DNA of 64,000 bases from Prosthecobacter gellanilyticus (GTDB taxonomy: Bacteria > Verrucomicrobiota > Verrucomicrobiia > Verrucomicrobiales > Verrucomicrobiaceae). The notes beneath the pieces are model-generated. The model was given only the letters and a program-made list of their open reading frames with translations, had not been told where the DNA came from and ran no database searches. Positions 1 to 9,034 of the stretch are shown here, piece after piece. Positions within the stretch are counted from its first letter, which is position 1; each line of letters starts with the position of its first letter. The position numbers were made by a program, and so were the translations under genes. The stretch is taken from positions 1-64,000 of the forward strand of contig NZ_BKAG01000018.1 of the NCBI RefSeq assembly GCF_007992435.1, in the 5' to 3' direction.

Positions 1-609
1 TCACAGGCGCGGCAGCGCCCCCCCAAACCACCGGCAGGGACGAGCCCCGTTCTCCGTAGCAGAATGCGAAGGATGAATGTGCTCGTCCCAAGCTCAAACT
101 CACCACACTGCGCCACCACCCCCAAGGTCCAAGCTTTCCCAACCCCACCCTCGCCCCTTTCTCCATCTCCCCCGAAGCCCTCCCCGCCCCGCCCATGCCT
201 AATTAATTTTCAGTTTTCAGTCTACAATTTTCAGTCCTCTCCCACTGCGCGCCACCTCCCGTCCCCGTCCCATCTGCGCATATCTGCGTCATCTGCGGTT
301 AAAAAAATCCCCGCCCCCCCAAGGCCCGAGTCTTTCCAACCTACCCTCGCCCCTGCACGCCCCCGAATCTCGCATCACTCCCCATGAGCCACATCCGTCC
401 CATAAGACCTATTGGCTCCCGTCCCCCCGTTCCGGGTATTTCGTAGCCTAAACTTTAAACCCTGCCGCACACCCCAAACCCCATCGAAGAAAAAGCACTT
501 TCAACCTCCACCCTCAACCCAACCAGCTTCCCTCGAAGTGAACCCAGCGTCCACATTCTTCACAACCGAGAACGGTGAACCGCGAACCGAGAACTACCTC
601 ACTCCCCCC
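1..609. other. C-rich non-coding region with short direct repeats
   Basis: No convincing gene lies here. The open frames at 64-387 and 412-897 encode proline-rich, low-complexity peptides that only reflect the C-rich composition. The stretch does contain clusters of short direct repeats. TTTTCAGT occurs at 207, 213 and 228, ATCTGCG at 272, 282 and 291, and AACCGAGAAC at 564 and 585. A C-rich block at about 117-158 is repeated imperfectly at about 316-354. It lies beyond the 3' end of the metallo-hydrolase gene that stops at 610. Confidence 0.6.
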
Positions 610-1461
610 TCAAAACAATACCATCTGCTCGCTCCGCCCCACCAGCACATCCGCCGCCAGCTTCACCTTCCGGCGCGCCACCTCCACGGTCATCGTGCCG
701 CAATGCCTCTCGGCACACAGCACCTTCGTTTCACGCACCCCCACGCGATGCAGCGACTCCTGCATGCGCTTCACCACACGGTCAGGATCATTGCAGTCAT
801 CACTCAAATGCCCGAGCACCACATGATGCAGATCCGGATGCGCAATCTCCTCCAAAAGCTCCGCCGCCTGATCATTGGAAAGATGTCCATGCCGTGAGCT
901 GATGCGCTGCTTCGTCGCCCACGGACGCTTCGTGTCCGCATCCAGAAGCTGCGTGTCATAGTTCGCCTCGATGAAGAGACTGTCGCTCGTCCGCAGGCGA
1001 TCTTTGATCAGATTCGTCACGTGCCCCACATCACTCAGCACACCGAGGCGCGACTCATCATCCGCGATCACAAACCCCACCGGATCCACCGCATCATGCG
1101 GCACAGGAAAGCATTCAACCCGCAGATCCTGAAGCTGAAAGGCACAACCGGTCGACATCACCTTCCAGCCCGGTTTGCCGCGGAACTTCAGCGAGGAAAG
1201 CAGCGTCTCCTGAGTCAGCGGCGTCGCATACAAACAAAGATCACGCTTACCGCTCAGCACCTCCAGCCCGCCCGTGTGATCCTGGTGCTCATGCGTGAGC
1301 AGCACCCCATCGATCTGGTTCAGCGAGTATCCCGCCGCCTCCAGCCTCAGACAGATCTGCTTCGCGCTCAGACCGGCATCGATCAGCACCGTGGTGAGAC
1401 CTGTGGACACGACCGCGCAATTGCCTGAACTGCCGCTGCCGAGAACTGTGAGTCGCACCAT
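610..1461 (-). CDS. WalJ/YycJ-like metallo-beta-lactamase fold hydrolase
   Basis: The 283-residue protein has a metallo-beta-lactamase fold. It opens with a beta strand and the glycine/serine-rich GSGSSGN motif at residues 8-14, then the metal-binding HEHQDH at 57-62. Further candidate ligands are HDAVD near 126, the aspartate of LSDVGH near 145, and two C-terminal histidine motifs (HGHLS and GHLSDD). The order matches the WalJ/YycJ/VicX family of cytoplasmic phosphodiesterases or exonucleases. Translation is placed at ATG 1461 because family homology begins there and an AGGGG-like ribosome site precedes it; the frame is open further upstream, but that part does not look coding. It is divergent from the nitrilase-family gene, with about 100 bp between them. 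The DNA-repair or cell-wall role is inferred from the family. Confidence 0.88.
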   Translation of the reverse strand: MVRLTVLGSGSSGNCAVVSTGLTTVLIDAGLSAKQICLRLEAAGYSLNQIDGVLLTHEHQDHTGGLEVLSGKRDLCLYATPLTQETLLSSLKFRGKPGWKVMSTGCAFQLQDLRVECFPVPHDAVDPVGFVIADDESRLGVLSDVGHVTNLIKDRLRTSDSLFIEANYDTQLLDADTKRPWATKQRISSRHGHLSNDQAAELLEEIAHPDLHHVVLGHLSDDCNDPDRVVKRMQESLHRVGVRETKVLCAERHCGTMTVEVARRKVKLAADVLVGRSEQMVLF

Positions 1462-1563
1462 ATCCCCTGGATGTAACTCCACCCCGGCGACGGGCAAGAG
1501 GGGATTTTTCGGACCCTCGCTTCTCCCTTGTGTCCCCTGCCCTCTCTGAGGCAAAATCCGCCC

Positions 1564-2406
1564 ATGAAAATCGCCCACTGCCAGTTCGAGTCCTGGTGCG
1601 GAGACTTCGACCACAACCTGAAGCGCTTCGAAGAAGGCCTCAGCAAGGCCGACGCGGCAGGAGCGGCCATCGTGACCTTCCCCGAGTGCTTCCTCACCGG
1701 CTATCCCGACAAGGAGGAATCCGCCCGCGCCGGTGCCTTTGCCAATGACTCAGACTCCATGATGCGGGTGCTGGATGCCACCAGCCGTCACGAGGCCCTG
1801 GCCATCGTCGGCTACAACGAGCTTCGCGGCCCCGACCTCTACAACACCGTCGTCGTGGCGCATCGCGGCCACCTGCTCGGCACCTACAGCAAGTGCTCCG
1901 CCTATCAGAAGTTTCACAAGCAGGGCCGCGAGTTCCCCGTGTGGAAACACCAAGGCATGAAGTTCGGCGTCATCATCTGCTCGGACGGTGGTTACATCGA
2001 GCCCGCGCGCATCCTCGCTCTGAAAGGCGCCACCACCATCTTCGCGCCGCACTTCAACTACATCCCCGGCCCCAATCTCCTCTCCCACTTCACCAAGGTG
2101 CGAGCCGACCACACCGCGCGCGCCATTGAAAACAACGTCTACTTCGTGCGCGCGAACAATGTCGTGCTCGACAACACCAAAAGCGGCATGACCCGCCAGG
2201 ACGGCGTCGGCTATGGCGACAGCTACGTCATGAACCCCGATGGCGAGATCCTGGTCCAAAGCCGCCGCCATGAGGAAGACTTCCTCACCGTCGAAATCAA
2301 TCCCGCTCCTCCAAAGAGCACCGCCTGGGGCCTCCCCAAATCCGCCTGGAGCTGGCGCGAATTCCACACGCACGTGGAAGCGGCGATGAAAGCTGCATCC
2401 GCCTGA
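1564..2406 (+). CDS. Carbon-nitrogen hydrolase (nitrilase superfamily)
   Basis: This 280-residue protein is a cytosolic nitrilase-superfamily amidohydrolase. The catalytic triad is visible: E41 in the TFPECFLTGYP motif, K110 in TYSKCSAYQ and C139 in VIICSDGGY. Enzymes of this type hydrolyse non-peptide C-N bonds in amides, ureido compounds or nitriles, and the substrate cannot be read from the sequence. The segment around the cysteine lacks the usual CYDxxFPE wording and has CSDGGYIEPAR instead, which places it in a less typical branch. ATG 1564 is chosen over the upstream in-frame codon at 1528 because conserved sequence starts directly with KIAHCQ. Confidence 0.88.
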   Translation: MKIAHCQFESWCGDFDHNLKRFEEGLSKADAAGAAIVTFPECFLTGYPDKEESARAGAFANDSDSMMRVLDATSRHEALAIVGYNELRGPDLYNTVVVAHRGHLLGTYSKCSAYQKFHKQGREFPVWKHQGMKFGVIICSDGGYIEPARILALKGATTIFAPHFNYIPGPNLLSHFTKVRADHTARAIENNVYFVRANNVVLDNTKSGMTRQDGVGYGDSYVMNPDGEILVQSRRHEEDFLTVEINPAPPKSTAWGLPKSAWSWREFHTHVEAAMKAASA

Positions 2407-2413
2407 GCATTCG

Positions 2414-4804
2414 TCACTCTCTGCGGCGTCGCAGGATCAGCCATGCGATGCCAATCATCACCAACAAGCTTCGTGAAGGCTCGGGAATGCCAAGCGGCAT
2501 TTTGGGACTCGCATTCGGATCTCCAGGGTCCAGCCCTGCTGCGCGATACTGCTCCAAGGTCTCCAGCACCACCGCCCCGGAAACTGGCGTGACGAGATGA
2601 TGCTGGGCCGCCAGAGCTGCGAGCCCTTCCGCCGCCGCACCGTTTTGATAACCCTTCATGACTTCATCAAAAACAGCCGCGCGAGACAGATGGTCCCACA
2701 CCTTTTTTCCAGCCGCTGGTGCCGCTTCGCCACGTGCATAGTCCCATCCTAGGTTAGGCCGGAGACCCGAGCATAGGTCCAGCGCCGCAAGCAGAGAAGG
2801 CAGGTCAGGACAACGCGCCGGGCTTTCCACCGAAGCGTGGCGGGAGAGCGACTCGAGGAATCGATTCGGTCCCTGCACAAGCGCCAGCGCATGAAGACTC
2901 AGAGGCGGGTGGGATCGCTCGATGAGCTGCTGCAAAGCCTGCAGGTCAGCGAAGGCAAAAGGCTGCAAACCATGAAGCCAGAGCACCTCCGTCCCAGGCT
3001 CGGTGCGGGCAAGATCAAGAGCATGGGTCAGCGCCGCTGAATTGTCCGATCCGCCGCGAAAGGCACTTGCCACCGGAGTGTCATCCTTGCCCAGCTCTTC
3101 ATAGCTTCCGCCGATAGCGACCAGCGTGCGAACGGAAGCCGTCTTCCCCAAATGCTCCAGGGCGCTCCGCACATCATTCAGGCGTGGCCGGAGTGATTCT
3201 GAACCATCAATCACCACGATCCACTTCTTCACGGGCTCGCCTGCCTTATCACGAGGAGTGGCCGTGACAAAGCGCGGCTTGTCACCTGCCAGTGGATCTT
3301 CACACCAGAGAGCTTCGGGTTTCGCAGGGTTGGCCAACCGGCAGCTCAGCATCGCCAAGTCCGCATCCTTCAGTTCTGCCCTCCACCGATAGGGCTGGCC
3401 GGATGCAGCCGTTGCCTCCGCGCTGCCCGCACTAAAAGCCGATGTACACTGTACATCCACCGCATGACGTAGCACCTCCATGACCATAAAATTCCGCTCC
3501 AGCAAAAGCGGCAGATGCAGAACACCCTCTGGCAGCGGAGCCGTGATGCCCAGGCGGATCTTCATGCTGCCATCCGCAGGCACGGGAAAGCATTGAGTAA
3601 GCACACGGTCCGGCCCCACCTGGGTGACCAGCACCGGATCACGACGCTCTTGCACCGCCACCTTCTGATAAGCCTCTCTCACCTTGGCCTGCCCGGCAAA
3701 GGCTGCCTCACGCGGCTCGCCGTTCACCCACAGCGTCAGACGTGAAACGAACGCACCCGGTGGCAGCAGCATCTGACAGCGCGCCTCCTGAGCATTGGCG
3801 TGCCGGTTGTAAAATTCCAGGGTCCACTCTCCATAAGCAAGACGCGACGCCTCATCCAAATGCCAGTCAATGCGTGATCCCTGAAGCCGGAGGCCTTTCA
3901 TTTTCGCCCCGCCCACCGTGGTGCCGCCCACATCACCATCCCAGGCAAATCCGTCCGTGGAATCGGGCCCACGTCCCTCTCCATCACCCAGTATCATACT
4001 GCGCATGCGGGGCGGACTGTCCGTGAACAGGCGCCCGTAAGCGCGGTAATACAACTCTCTCGCCAAGGAGGAATCCAAGCCAGGACCACTGTCCCACGTG
4101 CTCATGACAAGACCACCATTCAAGATCCAGACCCAGGGACCGGAGTTTCCCTTCGTGTTTCCATACGCTGCGGCCTGCAGTGTCCGTTCACTACCCCACT
4201 TGCGCACCCGCATCGCGAGCACGGCACGGTCGATGGAGGAAGCCGCCTCGGCTTGCCTGTTTGCCTGAACTGTCACCCATGCAGGAATCTCGACCACGGC
4301 GAGGACAAGCAAAGCAACCACGAAACTCAGATCCGATGACAAACGGCTTTTTGATTCAGTCTGCAGGTGCCGCCGCGCTCTCCACAGAAAGGCCCATCCC
4401 AGAAGTGGCCCCAACGTTAATGCGGGTAAGAAAGCAAAAATCTGGCCCTGCGCAAAACCCAGCAAGGCGAAGGGCAGCATCATGATGGCATACAAGTTCA
4501 ACACCGAAAGGCTGGCCGTGTAGAAGGTCGCCACCCCCCAGGCCACCCCCAGCCCGCATCTCTCCCATGTACTCACAGGTGGCGGGTTTGCCAGCCCTGA
4601 GCGCCACCAGGCACGCCAACTGATCCCCGGGACGCTCAGCACTGCCAGAACGTTGATCCAAGTGGGCAGCGGATCAAAAAAGGATCCCCCGCAAGCATGG
4701 GTGGCGAGCTCAAAGAGAATGGTCGCCAGCGGCCAGAGCACGCCGACCATGAGCCAGAATAAGGAGCGCTTTTGTGCAGGAGGCGGGGAATCGGGAGTTG
4801 CCAT
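2414..4804 (-). CDS. VIT-domain membrane protein with PEP-CTERM sorting tail
   Basis: The 796-residue protein begins with several hydrophobic segments (roughly residues 15-180). A central VIT-like domain (about 320-440) follows, recognisable from its beta-rich text and the RLTLWVNGEPREA and VREAYQ motifs. After it comes a von Willebrand A-like part beginning near KKWIVVIDGSES. The last 24 residues carry IPEPSRSLL, a hydrophobic stretch and RRRRE, which is the PEP-CTERM arrangement recognised by exosortases. It may therefore be processed at the inner membrane and sent to the surface, but no exosortase gene lies in this window. The layout resembles VIT proteins linked to exosortase systems in Bacteroidetes. 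It is divergent from polA. Confidence 0.75.
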   Translation of the reverse strand: MATPDSPPPAQKRSLFWLMVGVLWPLATILFELATHACGGSFFDPLPTWINVLAVLSVPGISWRAWWRSGLANPPPVSTWERCGLGVAWGVATFYTASLSVLNLYAIMMLPFALLGFAQGQIFAFLPALTLGPLLGWAFLWRARRHLQTESKSRLSSDLSFVVALLVLAVVEIPAWVTVQANRQAEAASSIDRAVLAMRVRKWGSERTLQAAAYGNTKGNSGPWVWILNGGLVMSTWDSGPGLDSSLARELYYRAYGRLFTDSPPRMRSMILGDGEGRGPDSTDGFAWDGDVGGTTVGGAKMKGLRLQGSRIDWHLDEASRLAYGEWTLEFYNRHANAQEARCQMLLPPGAFVSRLTLWVNGEPREAAFAGQAKVREAYQKVAVQERRDPVLVTQVGPDRVLTQCFPVPADGSMKIRLGITAPLPEGVLHLPLLLERNFMVMEVLRHAVDVQCTSAFSAGSAEATAASGQPYRWRAELKDADLAMLSCRLANPAKPEALWCEDPLAGDKPRFVTATPRDKAGEPVKKWIVVIDGSESLRPRLNDVRSALEHLGKTASVRTLVAIGGSYEELGKDDTPVASAFRGGSDNSAALTHALDLARTEPGTEVLWLHGLQPFAFADLQALQQLIERSHPPLSLHALALVQGPNRFLESLSRHASVESPARCPDLPSLLAALDLCSGLRPNLGWDYARGEAAPAAGKKVWDHLSRAAVFDEVMKGYQNGAAAEGLAALAAQHHLVTPVSGAVVLETLEQYRAAGLDPGDPNASPKMPLGIPEPSRSLLVMIGIAWLILRRRRE

Positions 4805-4922
4805 GGCTGGAGCCTAGTAAGACTCCAAAGACCTGGCGATGCTCAACCCTCATGCGAATAGGCTCACCATGGGTGTTGTGGCCGAATCCGGAACAGGCTA
4901 GAAACCCGTAGAACTGCTCATA

Positions 4923-7766
4923 ATGTCCAAACGCCTTTTCCTCCTCGATGGCATGGCGCTGCTTTACCGCGCGCACTTTGCCTTCATCAAGAATCCGATC
5001 CGCACCAGTGACGGGGTGAATACCTCCGCGCTCTACGGGTTCACGAACACGCTGCTGGACATCATCGGCAATCAACAGCCCACGCACCTCGCCGTGGTGC
5101 TGGACACCTCCGCGCCCACGCCGCGGCATGACATCTTCCCGGAATACAAAGCGCAGCGCGACGAGATGCCAGAGGATATCTCCACGGCCATCCCGCTGAT
5201 CCACCGTCTGTGCCTCGCCATGAACATCCCGCTCATCAAGAAGGATGGACTGGAGGCCGATGACATCATCGGCATCCTCGCGAAGCGCGCGGAGAAGGAA
5301 GGCGGTTACGAGACCTTCATGGTCACGCCGGACAAGGACTTCGGCCAACTCGTTTCCGACTCTGTGAAGATCTACAAACCCGGCCGCCAGGGCAGTGATG
5401 TGGAGATCCTCGGCGTCGCGGAAGTTTGCGCGCGCTGGGGCATCGAGCGCCCCGAGCAGGTCATCGACATCCTCGGCCTCATGGGAGATGCGGTGGACAA
5501 CATCCCCGGCATTCCCGGCTTCGGTGAAAAGACCGCCACCAGCCTCATCCAGCAGTATGGCAGTGTGGAGAACCTCATTGCCAATGTCGCCAAGCTTAAG
5601 GGCAAGCAGAAGGAAAAGGTGGAGGAGCACGCCAGCAAGGCCCTGCTCTCCAAACAGCTCGCCACCATCATCATCGATGCACCGGTCGAGGCCACCCTGG
5701 ATGATCTCGATCTCAAAGGCCACGCCACACCCGAACTGAAAGCCCTCTTCACCGAGTTTGAGTTCAACGCCCTCGGCCGCCGTGTCTTTGGCGATGAGTT
5801 TAAAGCCGGTCGTGGCCGCATGCTCGCCAAGGAAGAGAAAGCCACTCCTGCTGAAGGCTCCAGTGACTCGGCATCTGGCGGTGATCTCTTTTCGTCCTCG
5901 GAAGTGGCGCAGCAAAGCTCCCACAACCTGCGCACGATCGCGGACACAGAGCATCAGTACCATCTCATCCAGACCTGGGACGAGCGTAAGAAGGTCATCG
6001 CAGCCCTCGCTGACCAAAAGAGCTTCTGCTTCGACCTTGAGACGACCTCGCTCGATCCACGTGATACTGACATCGTCGGCATCGCCCTCTCCTGGAAAGC
6101 GGGCGAAGGCTACTTCGTCTTCTTCCCACGCGGCAAGGTCGAGGGTCAGAAGGTGCTGGAAGAGTTCCGCGAGGTTTTCACGCGTGAAGGCATTGAGAAG
6201 ATCGGGCATAACCTGAAGTTCGACCTCAGCGTCATGCTCGCGCACGGCCTCGAAGTCATCGGGCCGTTCTTTGACACCATGCTCGCTCATTCTTTGATCG
6301 AGCCGGATCAGCGACATGGCATGGACTACTTGTCCGAAACATTCTTGAGCTACACGCCCGTGCCGATCAGCGCCCTGATCAACACCGGCAAGGAGAAGGA
6401 CCTCTTCAGCACTCAAAGCATGGCAGACGTGGCCGAGGCCGATCCCCAGAAGATCGCCGACTACGCCGCCGAGGATGCGGACGTGACTTGGCAGCTCGCC
6501 GAGAAGCTCCGCCCGCTCCTGCCGCAGCACGGTGCCGAGCGTGTCTTCTATGAGATCGAATGCCCGCTGCTCCCCGTGCTAACACGCATGGAGAATGTCG
6601 GCGTGAAGATCGATGTGCCGGCTCTCTATGAGTTCGGCCTGCAGCTTGAGAAGCGCGCCAACGAACTGCACAAGCGCATCCAGGACTATGCGGGCATGCC
6701 CTTCAATCTGAACAGCCCGAAGCAGCTCGGTGAGATCCTCTTTGAAAAACTGCGTCTGACCGAGAAGCCAAAGAAGACCACCACCGGCCAGTATCAAACC
6801 AACGAGCAGGTCCTGCAGTCGCTCATGGGCCTGCATCCCATCATTGCCGAGATCCTGGAGTATCGCGAGGTGACGAAGCTCAAGAGCACCTATGTCGATG
6901 CCCTGCCCGGCACAGTATCCAAAGTCACCGGAAGAGTGCACACCACCTTCCATCAGCTCATGGCCGCCACGGGCCGCATGGCTTCCAGCAACCCCAACCT
7001 GCAAAACATCCCAATCCGCTCGGACTCCGGCAAGGAGATCCGCAAAGCCTTCGTGCCCGGACCTCCCGGCTGGGTGCTGCTCAGTGCGGACTACAGCCAG
7101 GTGGAGCTCCGCGTCATGGCCGCCATCAGCGAGGATCCCGCGATGATCGAGGCCTTCCAAAACGGCCTGGACATTCACCAGGCCACCGCCGCTCGTGTCT
7201 ATGGCGTTCCGGTGGATGGCGTGCTGCCAGAGATGCGCCGCACGGCGAAGATGGTGAACTTCGGCATCATCTACGGCATCAGCGCTTTTGGTTTGGCCCA
7301 AAGGCTCGGCATCCCGCGTGGCGAGGCCGCCACCATCATCGACAACTACTTCAAACAGTTCCCCGGCGTGCATCGCTACATGGAGCAGATCGTGAAGGAC
7401 GCGAAGCGCCACGGCTATGTCGAGACCATCACCGGCCGTCGTCGTGTGATCCGTGACATCGGCAGCGCCAATGCCACCATTCGTGGCGGAGCCGAGCGCA
7501 TGGCCATGAACACTCCCATCCAGGGCACCGCCGCAGACATGATCAAGCTCGCGATGATCAACGTGGATCGAGAACTGCAAAAAGCAGGCCTCAAAACACG
7601 CATGCTTCTTCAAGTGCATGATGAACTGCTCTTCGAAGTTCCCGAGAACGAAGTCGCCCAAGCCGAACAAATCATTCTTCAACAGATGCGCGATGCTTTG
7701 CCTCTCGGCGATGTTCCGTCCGAGGTCGAGGCAGGCACCGGCATCAACTGGCTCGAGGCTCACTGA
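4923..7766 (+). CDS. polA: DNA polymerase I
   Basis: This 947-residue protein is a full-length family A DNA polymerase for gap filling, RNA-primer removal and repair. Residues 1-290 form the 5'-3' exonuclease (LLDGMALLYRAHFA, then the aspartate-rich EADDIIG and TPDKDF motifs). The 3'-5' proofreading domain is intact, with D371 and E373 in FDLETTS, D434 in NLKFDL and Y514 and D518 in YAAED. The polymerase domain carries D723 in DYSQVELR, the O-helix RRTAKMVNFGIIYG and D900/E901 in VHDELLFEV. The start MSKRLFLLDG is the normal position for the family. A small unknown gene follows after one base, so the two are probably co-transcribed. Confidence 0.98.
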   Translation: MSKRLFLLDGMALLYRAHFAFIKNPIRTSDGVNTSALYGFTNTLLDIIGNQQPTHLAVVLDTSAPTPRHDIFPEYKAQRDEMPEDISTAIPLIHRLCLAMNIPLIKKDGLEADDIIGILAKRAEKEGGYETFMVTPDKDFGQLVSDSVKIYKPGRQGSDVEILGVAEVCARWGIERPEQVIDILGLMGDAVDNIPGIPGFGEKTATSLIQQYGSVENLIANVAKLKGKQKEKVEEHASKALLSKQLATIIIDAPVEATLDDLDLKGHATPELKALFTEFEFNALGRRVFGDEFKAGRGRMLAKEEKATPAEGSSDSASGGDLFSSSEVAQQSSHNLRTIADTEHQYHLIQTWDERKKVIAALADQKSFCFDLETTSLDPRDTDIVGIALSWKAGEGYFVFFPRGKVEGQKVLEEFREVFTREGIEKIGHNLKFDLSVMLAHGLEVIGPFFDTMLAHSLIEPDQRHGMDYLSETFLSYTPVPISALINTGKEKDLFSTQSMADVAEADPQKIADYAAEDADVTWQLAEKLRPLLPQHGAERVFYEIECPLLPVLTRMENVGVKIDVPALYEFGLQLEKRANELHKRIQDYAGMPFNLNSPKQLGEILFEKLRLTEKPKKTTTGQYQTNEQVLQSLMGLHPIIAEILEYREVTKLKSTYVDALPGTVSKVTGRVHTTFHQLMAATGRMASSNPNLQNIPIRSDSGKEIRKAFVPGPPGWVLLSADYSQVELRVMAAISEDPAMIEAFQNGLDIHQATAARVYGVPVDGVLPEMRRTAKMVNFGIIYGISAFGLAQRLGIPRGEAATIIDNYFKQFPGVHRYMEQIVKDAKRHGYVETITGRRRVIRDIGSANATIRGGAERMAMNTPIQGTAADMIKLAMINVDRELQKAGLKTRMLLQVHDELLFEVPENEVAQAEQIILQQMRDALPLGDVPSEVEAGTGINWLEAH

Positions 7767-7767
7767 T

Positions 7768-8118
7768 ATGAACGCCGTCCTCATCCATGCAGACGGCACC
7801 GCCGAGGTGGTCTTCGGAGAGTTCTCCGGAGATCTCACCTCCGTCGCCGTGCTCACGCAGGCAGCCATCTCTGCCTTGGAAGAGAGCGCCGGCACAAGCC
7901 AGATCATCCAGTGCCATCAGAGCGGTGCCTGCATCACCTTCGTGCGTCGTGAGGATGACTCATGGCTGCGTGTGACTCACGAGGCTGGCGTGCCTGCGGA
8001 GCAGGTGCGCGAGTGGGGGCTCAAGCTCAAGTCTAACAAAACATCTGGCAAATCATCGATCTCAGGTCCGCTTAGGGTTCCCAGCCTGGCAGATGCCCTG
8101 AACATCGGTATGCCTTGA
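7768..8118 (+). CDS. Small conserved-looking protein of unknown function, polA operon
   Basis: This 116-residue protein starts one base after the polA stop codon, so translation is probably coupled. It has no signal peptide or membrane segment. The first 85 residues look like a compact alpha/beta domain (strands near VLIHADGTAEVVF and ACITFVRR, with a helix between). The last 30 residues are polar and probably disordered. I do not recognise the family. The ATG at 7768 is favoured because the longer frame opening at 7618 lies inside polA. Confidence 0.65.
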   Translation: MNAVLIHADGTAEVVFGEFSGDLTSVAVLTQAAISALEESAGTSQIIQCHQSGACITFVRREDDSWLRVTHEAGVPAEQVREWGLKLKSNKTSGKSSISGPLRVPSLADALNIGMP

Positions 8119-8277
8119 TTCTTGTCGTGGCGGGGTGCGTTTAGACACTTGAATAAACCGGGGGTTCAAAGTCGCTGCGGCTTGTTTTGAGGCTTGATTC
8201 ACGCCCTCAGAATCCCGTAAAAGTTCAATGAACAAACGCAGGTCCCCCTGCATCAAAGGTGTCATGAGAGCTTTGGC

Positions 8278-9003
8278 ATGGCCTATGCTAAGGTAATCAG
8301 AGAAACAACTCCCAAACCAATGATTGCTCGATTCCCCCGCCCCGGTTGCTGGTATCGGTTTTCAAACGCCGATTGGAACTTCATCCGCGACTCCCTTGCC
8401 CTGACGCAGCGAGATCGAGATGGTTTGATAGCCCTCCTGGATGACCCAGAGGCAGTGCGCATGATCCTGGATCATCCACGACTCTTCGAGGCCATGGTCA
8501 TGCCGCAAAAGGCAGCCATCCTCTCTCCGGAGTTTTACTTTTTCGTCATGGTCCGCCACACCCTGAAACGTGCCGGCGTAGATGACCTGGAGGTGGCGGA
8601 CTACATCGCCGCCGTGTGCGCTGACTTCGGCCTTCCAGCCACCGCGCGCCAGCAGCTCCCTGCGAGCCGCCTGGCCAGCCTTTACAGCGTGGACTACATC
8701 CAGGCCCTGGAGAATGCCGGTGCCCATGACCGCTTCTTCATCCACGTACAATGCGCTAACCAATTCCTTGTTCTGACCTGTCTGTATCCGGACTTCCTGC
8801 ACCGTCGCGCGGAGCGCCGAGGTGCCCCGGATGTGGACTTCTATGAGAAGGTCGTCATCAGTCATCTCGAAGCCGCCGGCAAGCATGCGCTCGCCGAGGA
8901 GTTCGCCATGGAAGACACCCTGGCCCATGTGGCCAGCGCCTTCCCGCCCGTGCGCCGTGCCATGAATCATACGGTGCGCGAGTATCTGAGTCTCGGTGCG
9001 TGA
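8278..9003 (+). CDS. Uncharacterised soluble protein
   Basis: The 241-residue protein has no signal peptide or transmembrane segment and appears mostly alpha-helical. It has a tryptophan- and phenylalanine-rich start (GCWYRFSNADWNFI) and regular amphipathic helices through to the C terminus (HVASAFPPVRRAMNHTVREY). I recognise no known motif. Amino-acid composition and codon use resemble the housekeeping neighbours, so the frame is credible. About 160 bp separates it from the polA operon, and it converges on tilS. An alternative start is ATG 8320 (MIARFPRPG). Confidence 0.7.
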   Translation: MAYAKVIRETTPKPMIARFPRPGCWYRFSNADWNFIRDSLALTQRDRDGLIALLDDPEAVRMILDHPRLFEAMVMPQKAAILSPEFYFFVMVRHTLKRAGVDDLEVADYIAAVCADFGLPATARQQLPASRLASLYSVDYIQALENAGAHDRFFIHVQCANQFLVLTCLYPDFLHRRAERRGAPDVDFYEKVVISHLEAAGKHALAEEFAMEDTLAHVASAFPPVRRAMNHTVREYLSLGA

Positions 9004-9034
9004 GGATCATGGCCCTCACAACATCCGTCCAAAC

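Noticed and set aside
64-897. Proline-rich frames in the left edge
   Set aside because: Low-complexity translation of C-rich DNA; no start signals; the right one overlaps the metallo-hydrolase gene antisense.
4710-6530. 606-residue frame opposite polA
   Set aside because: Shadow of the polA coding strand with no recognisable motif.
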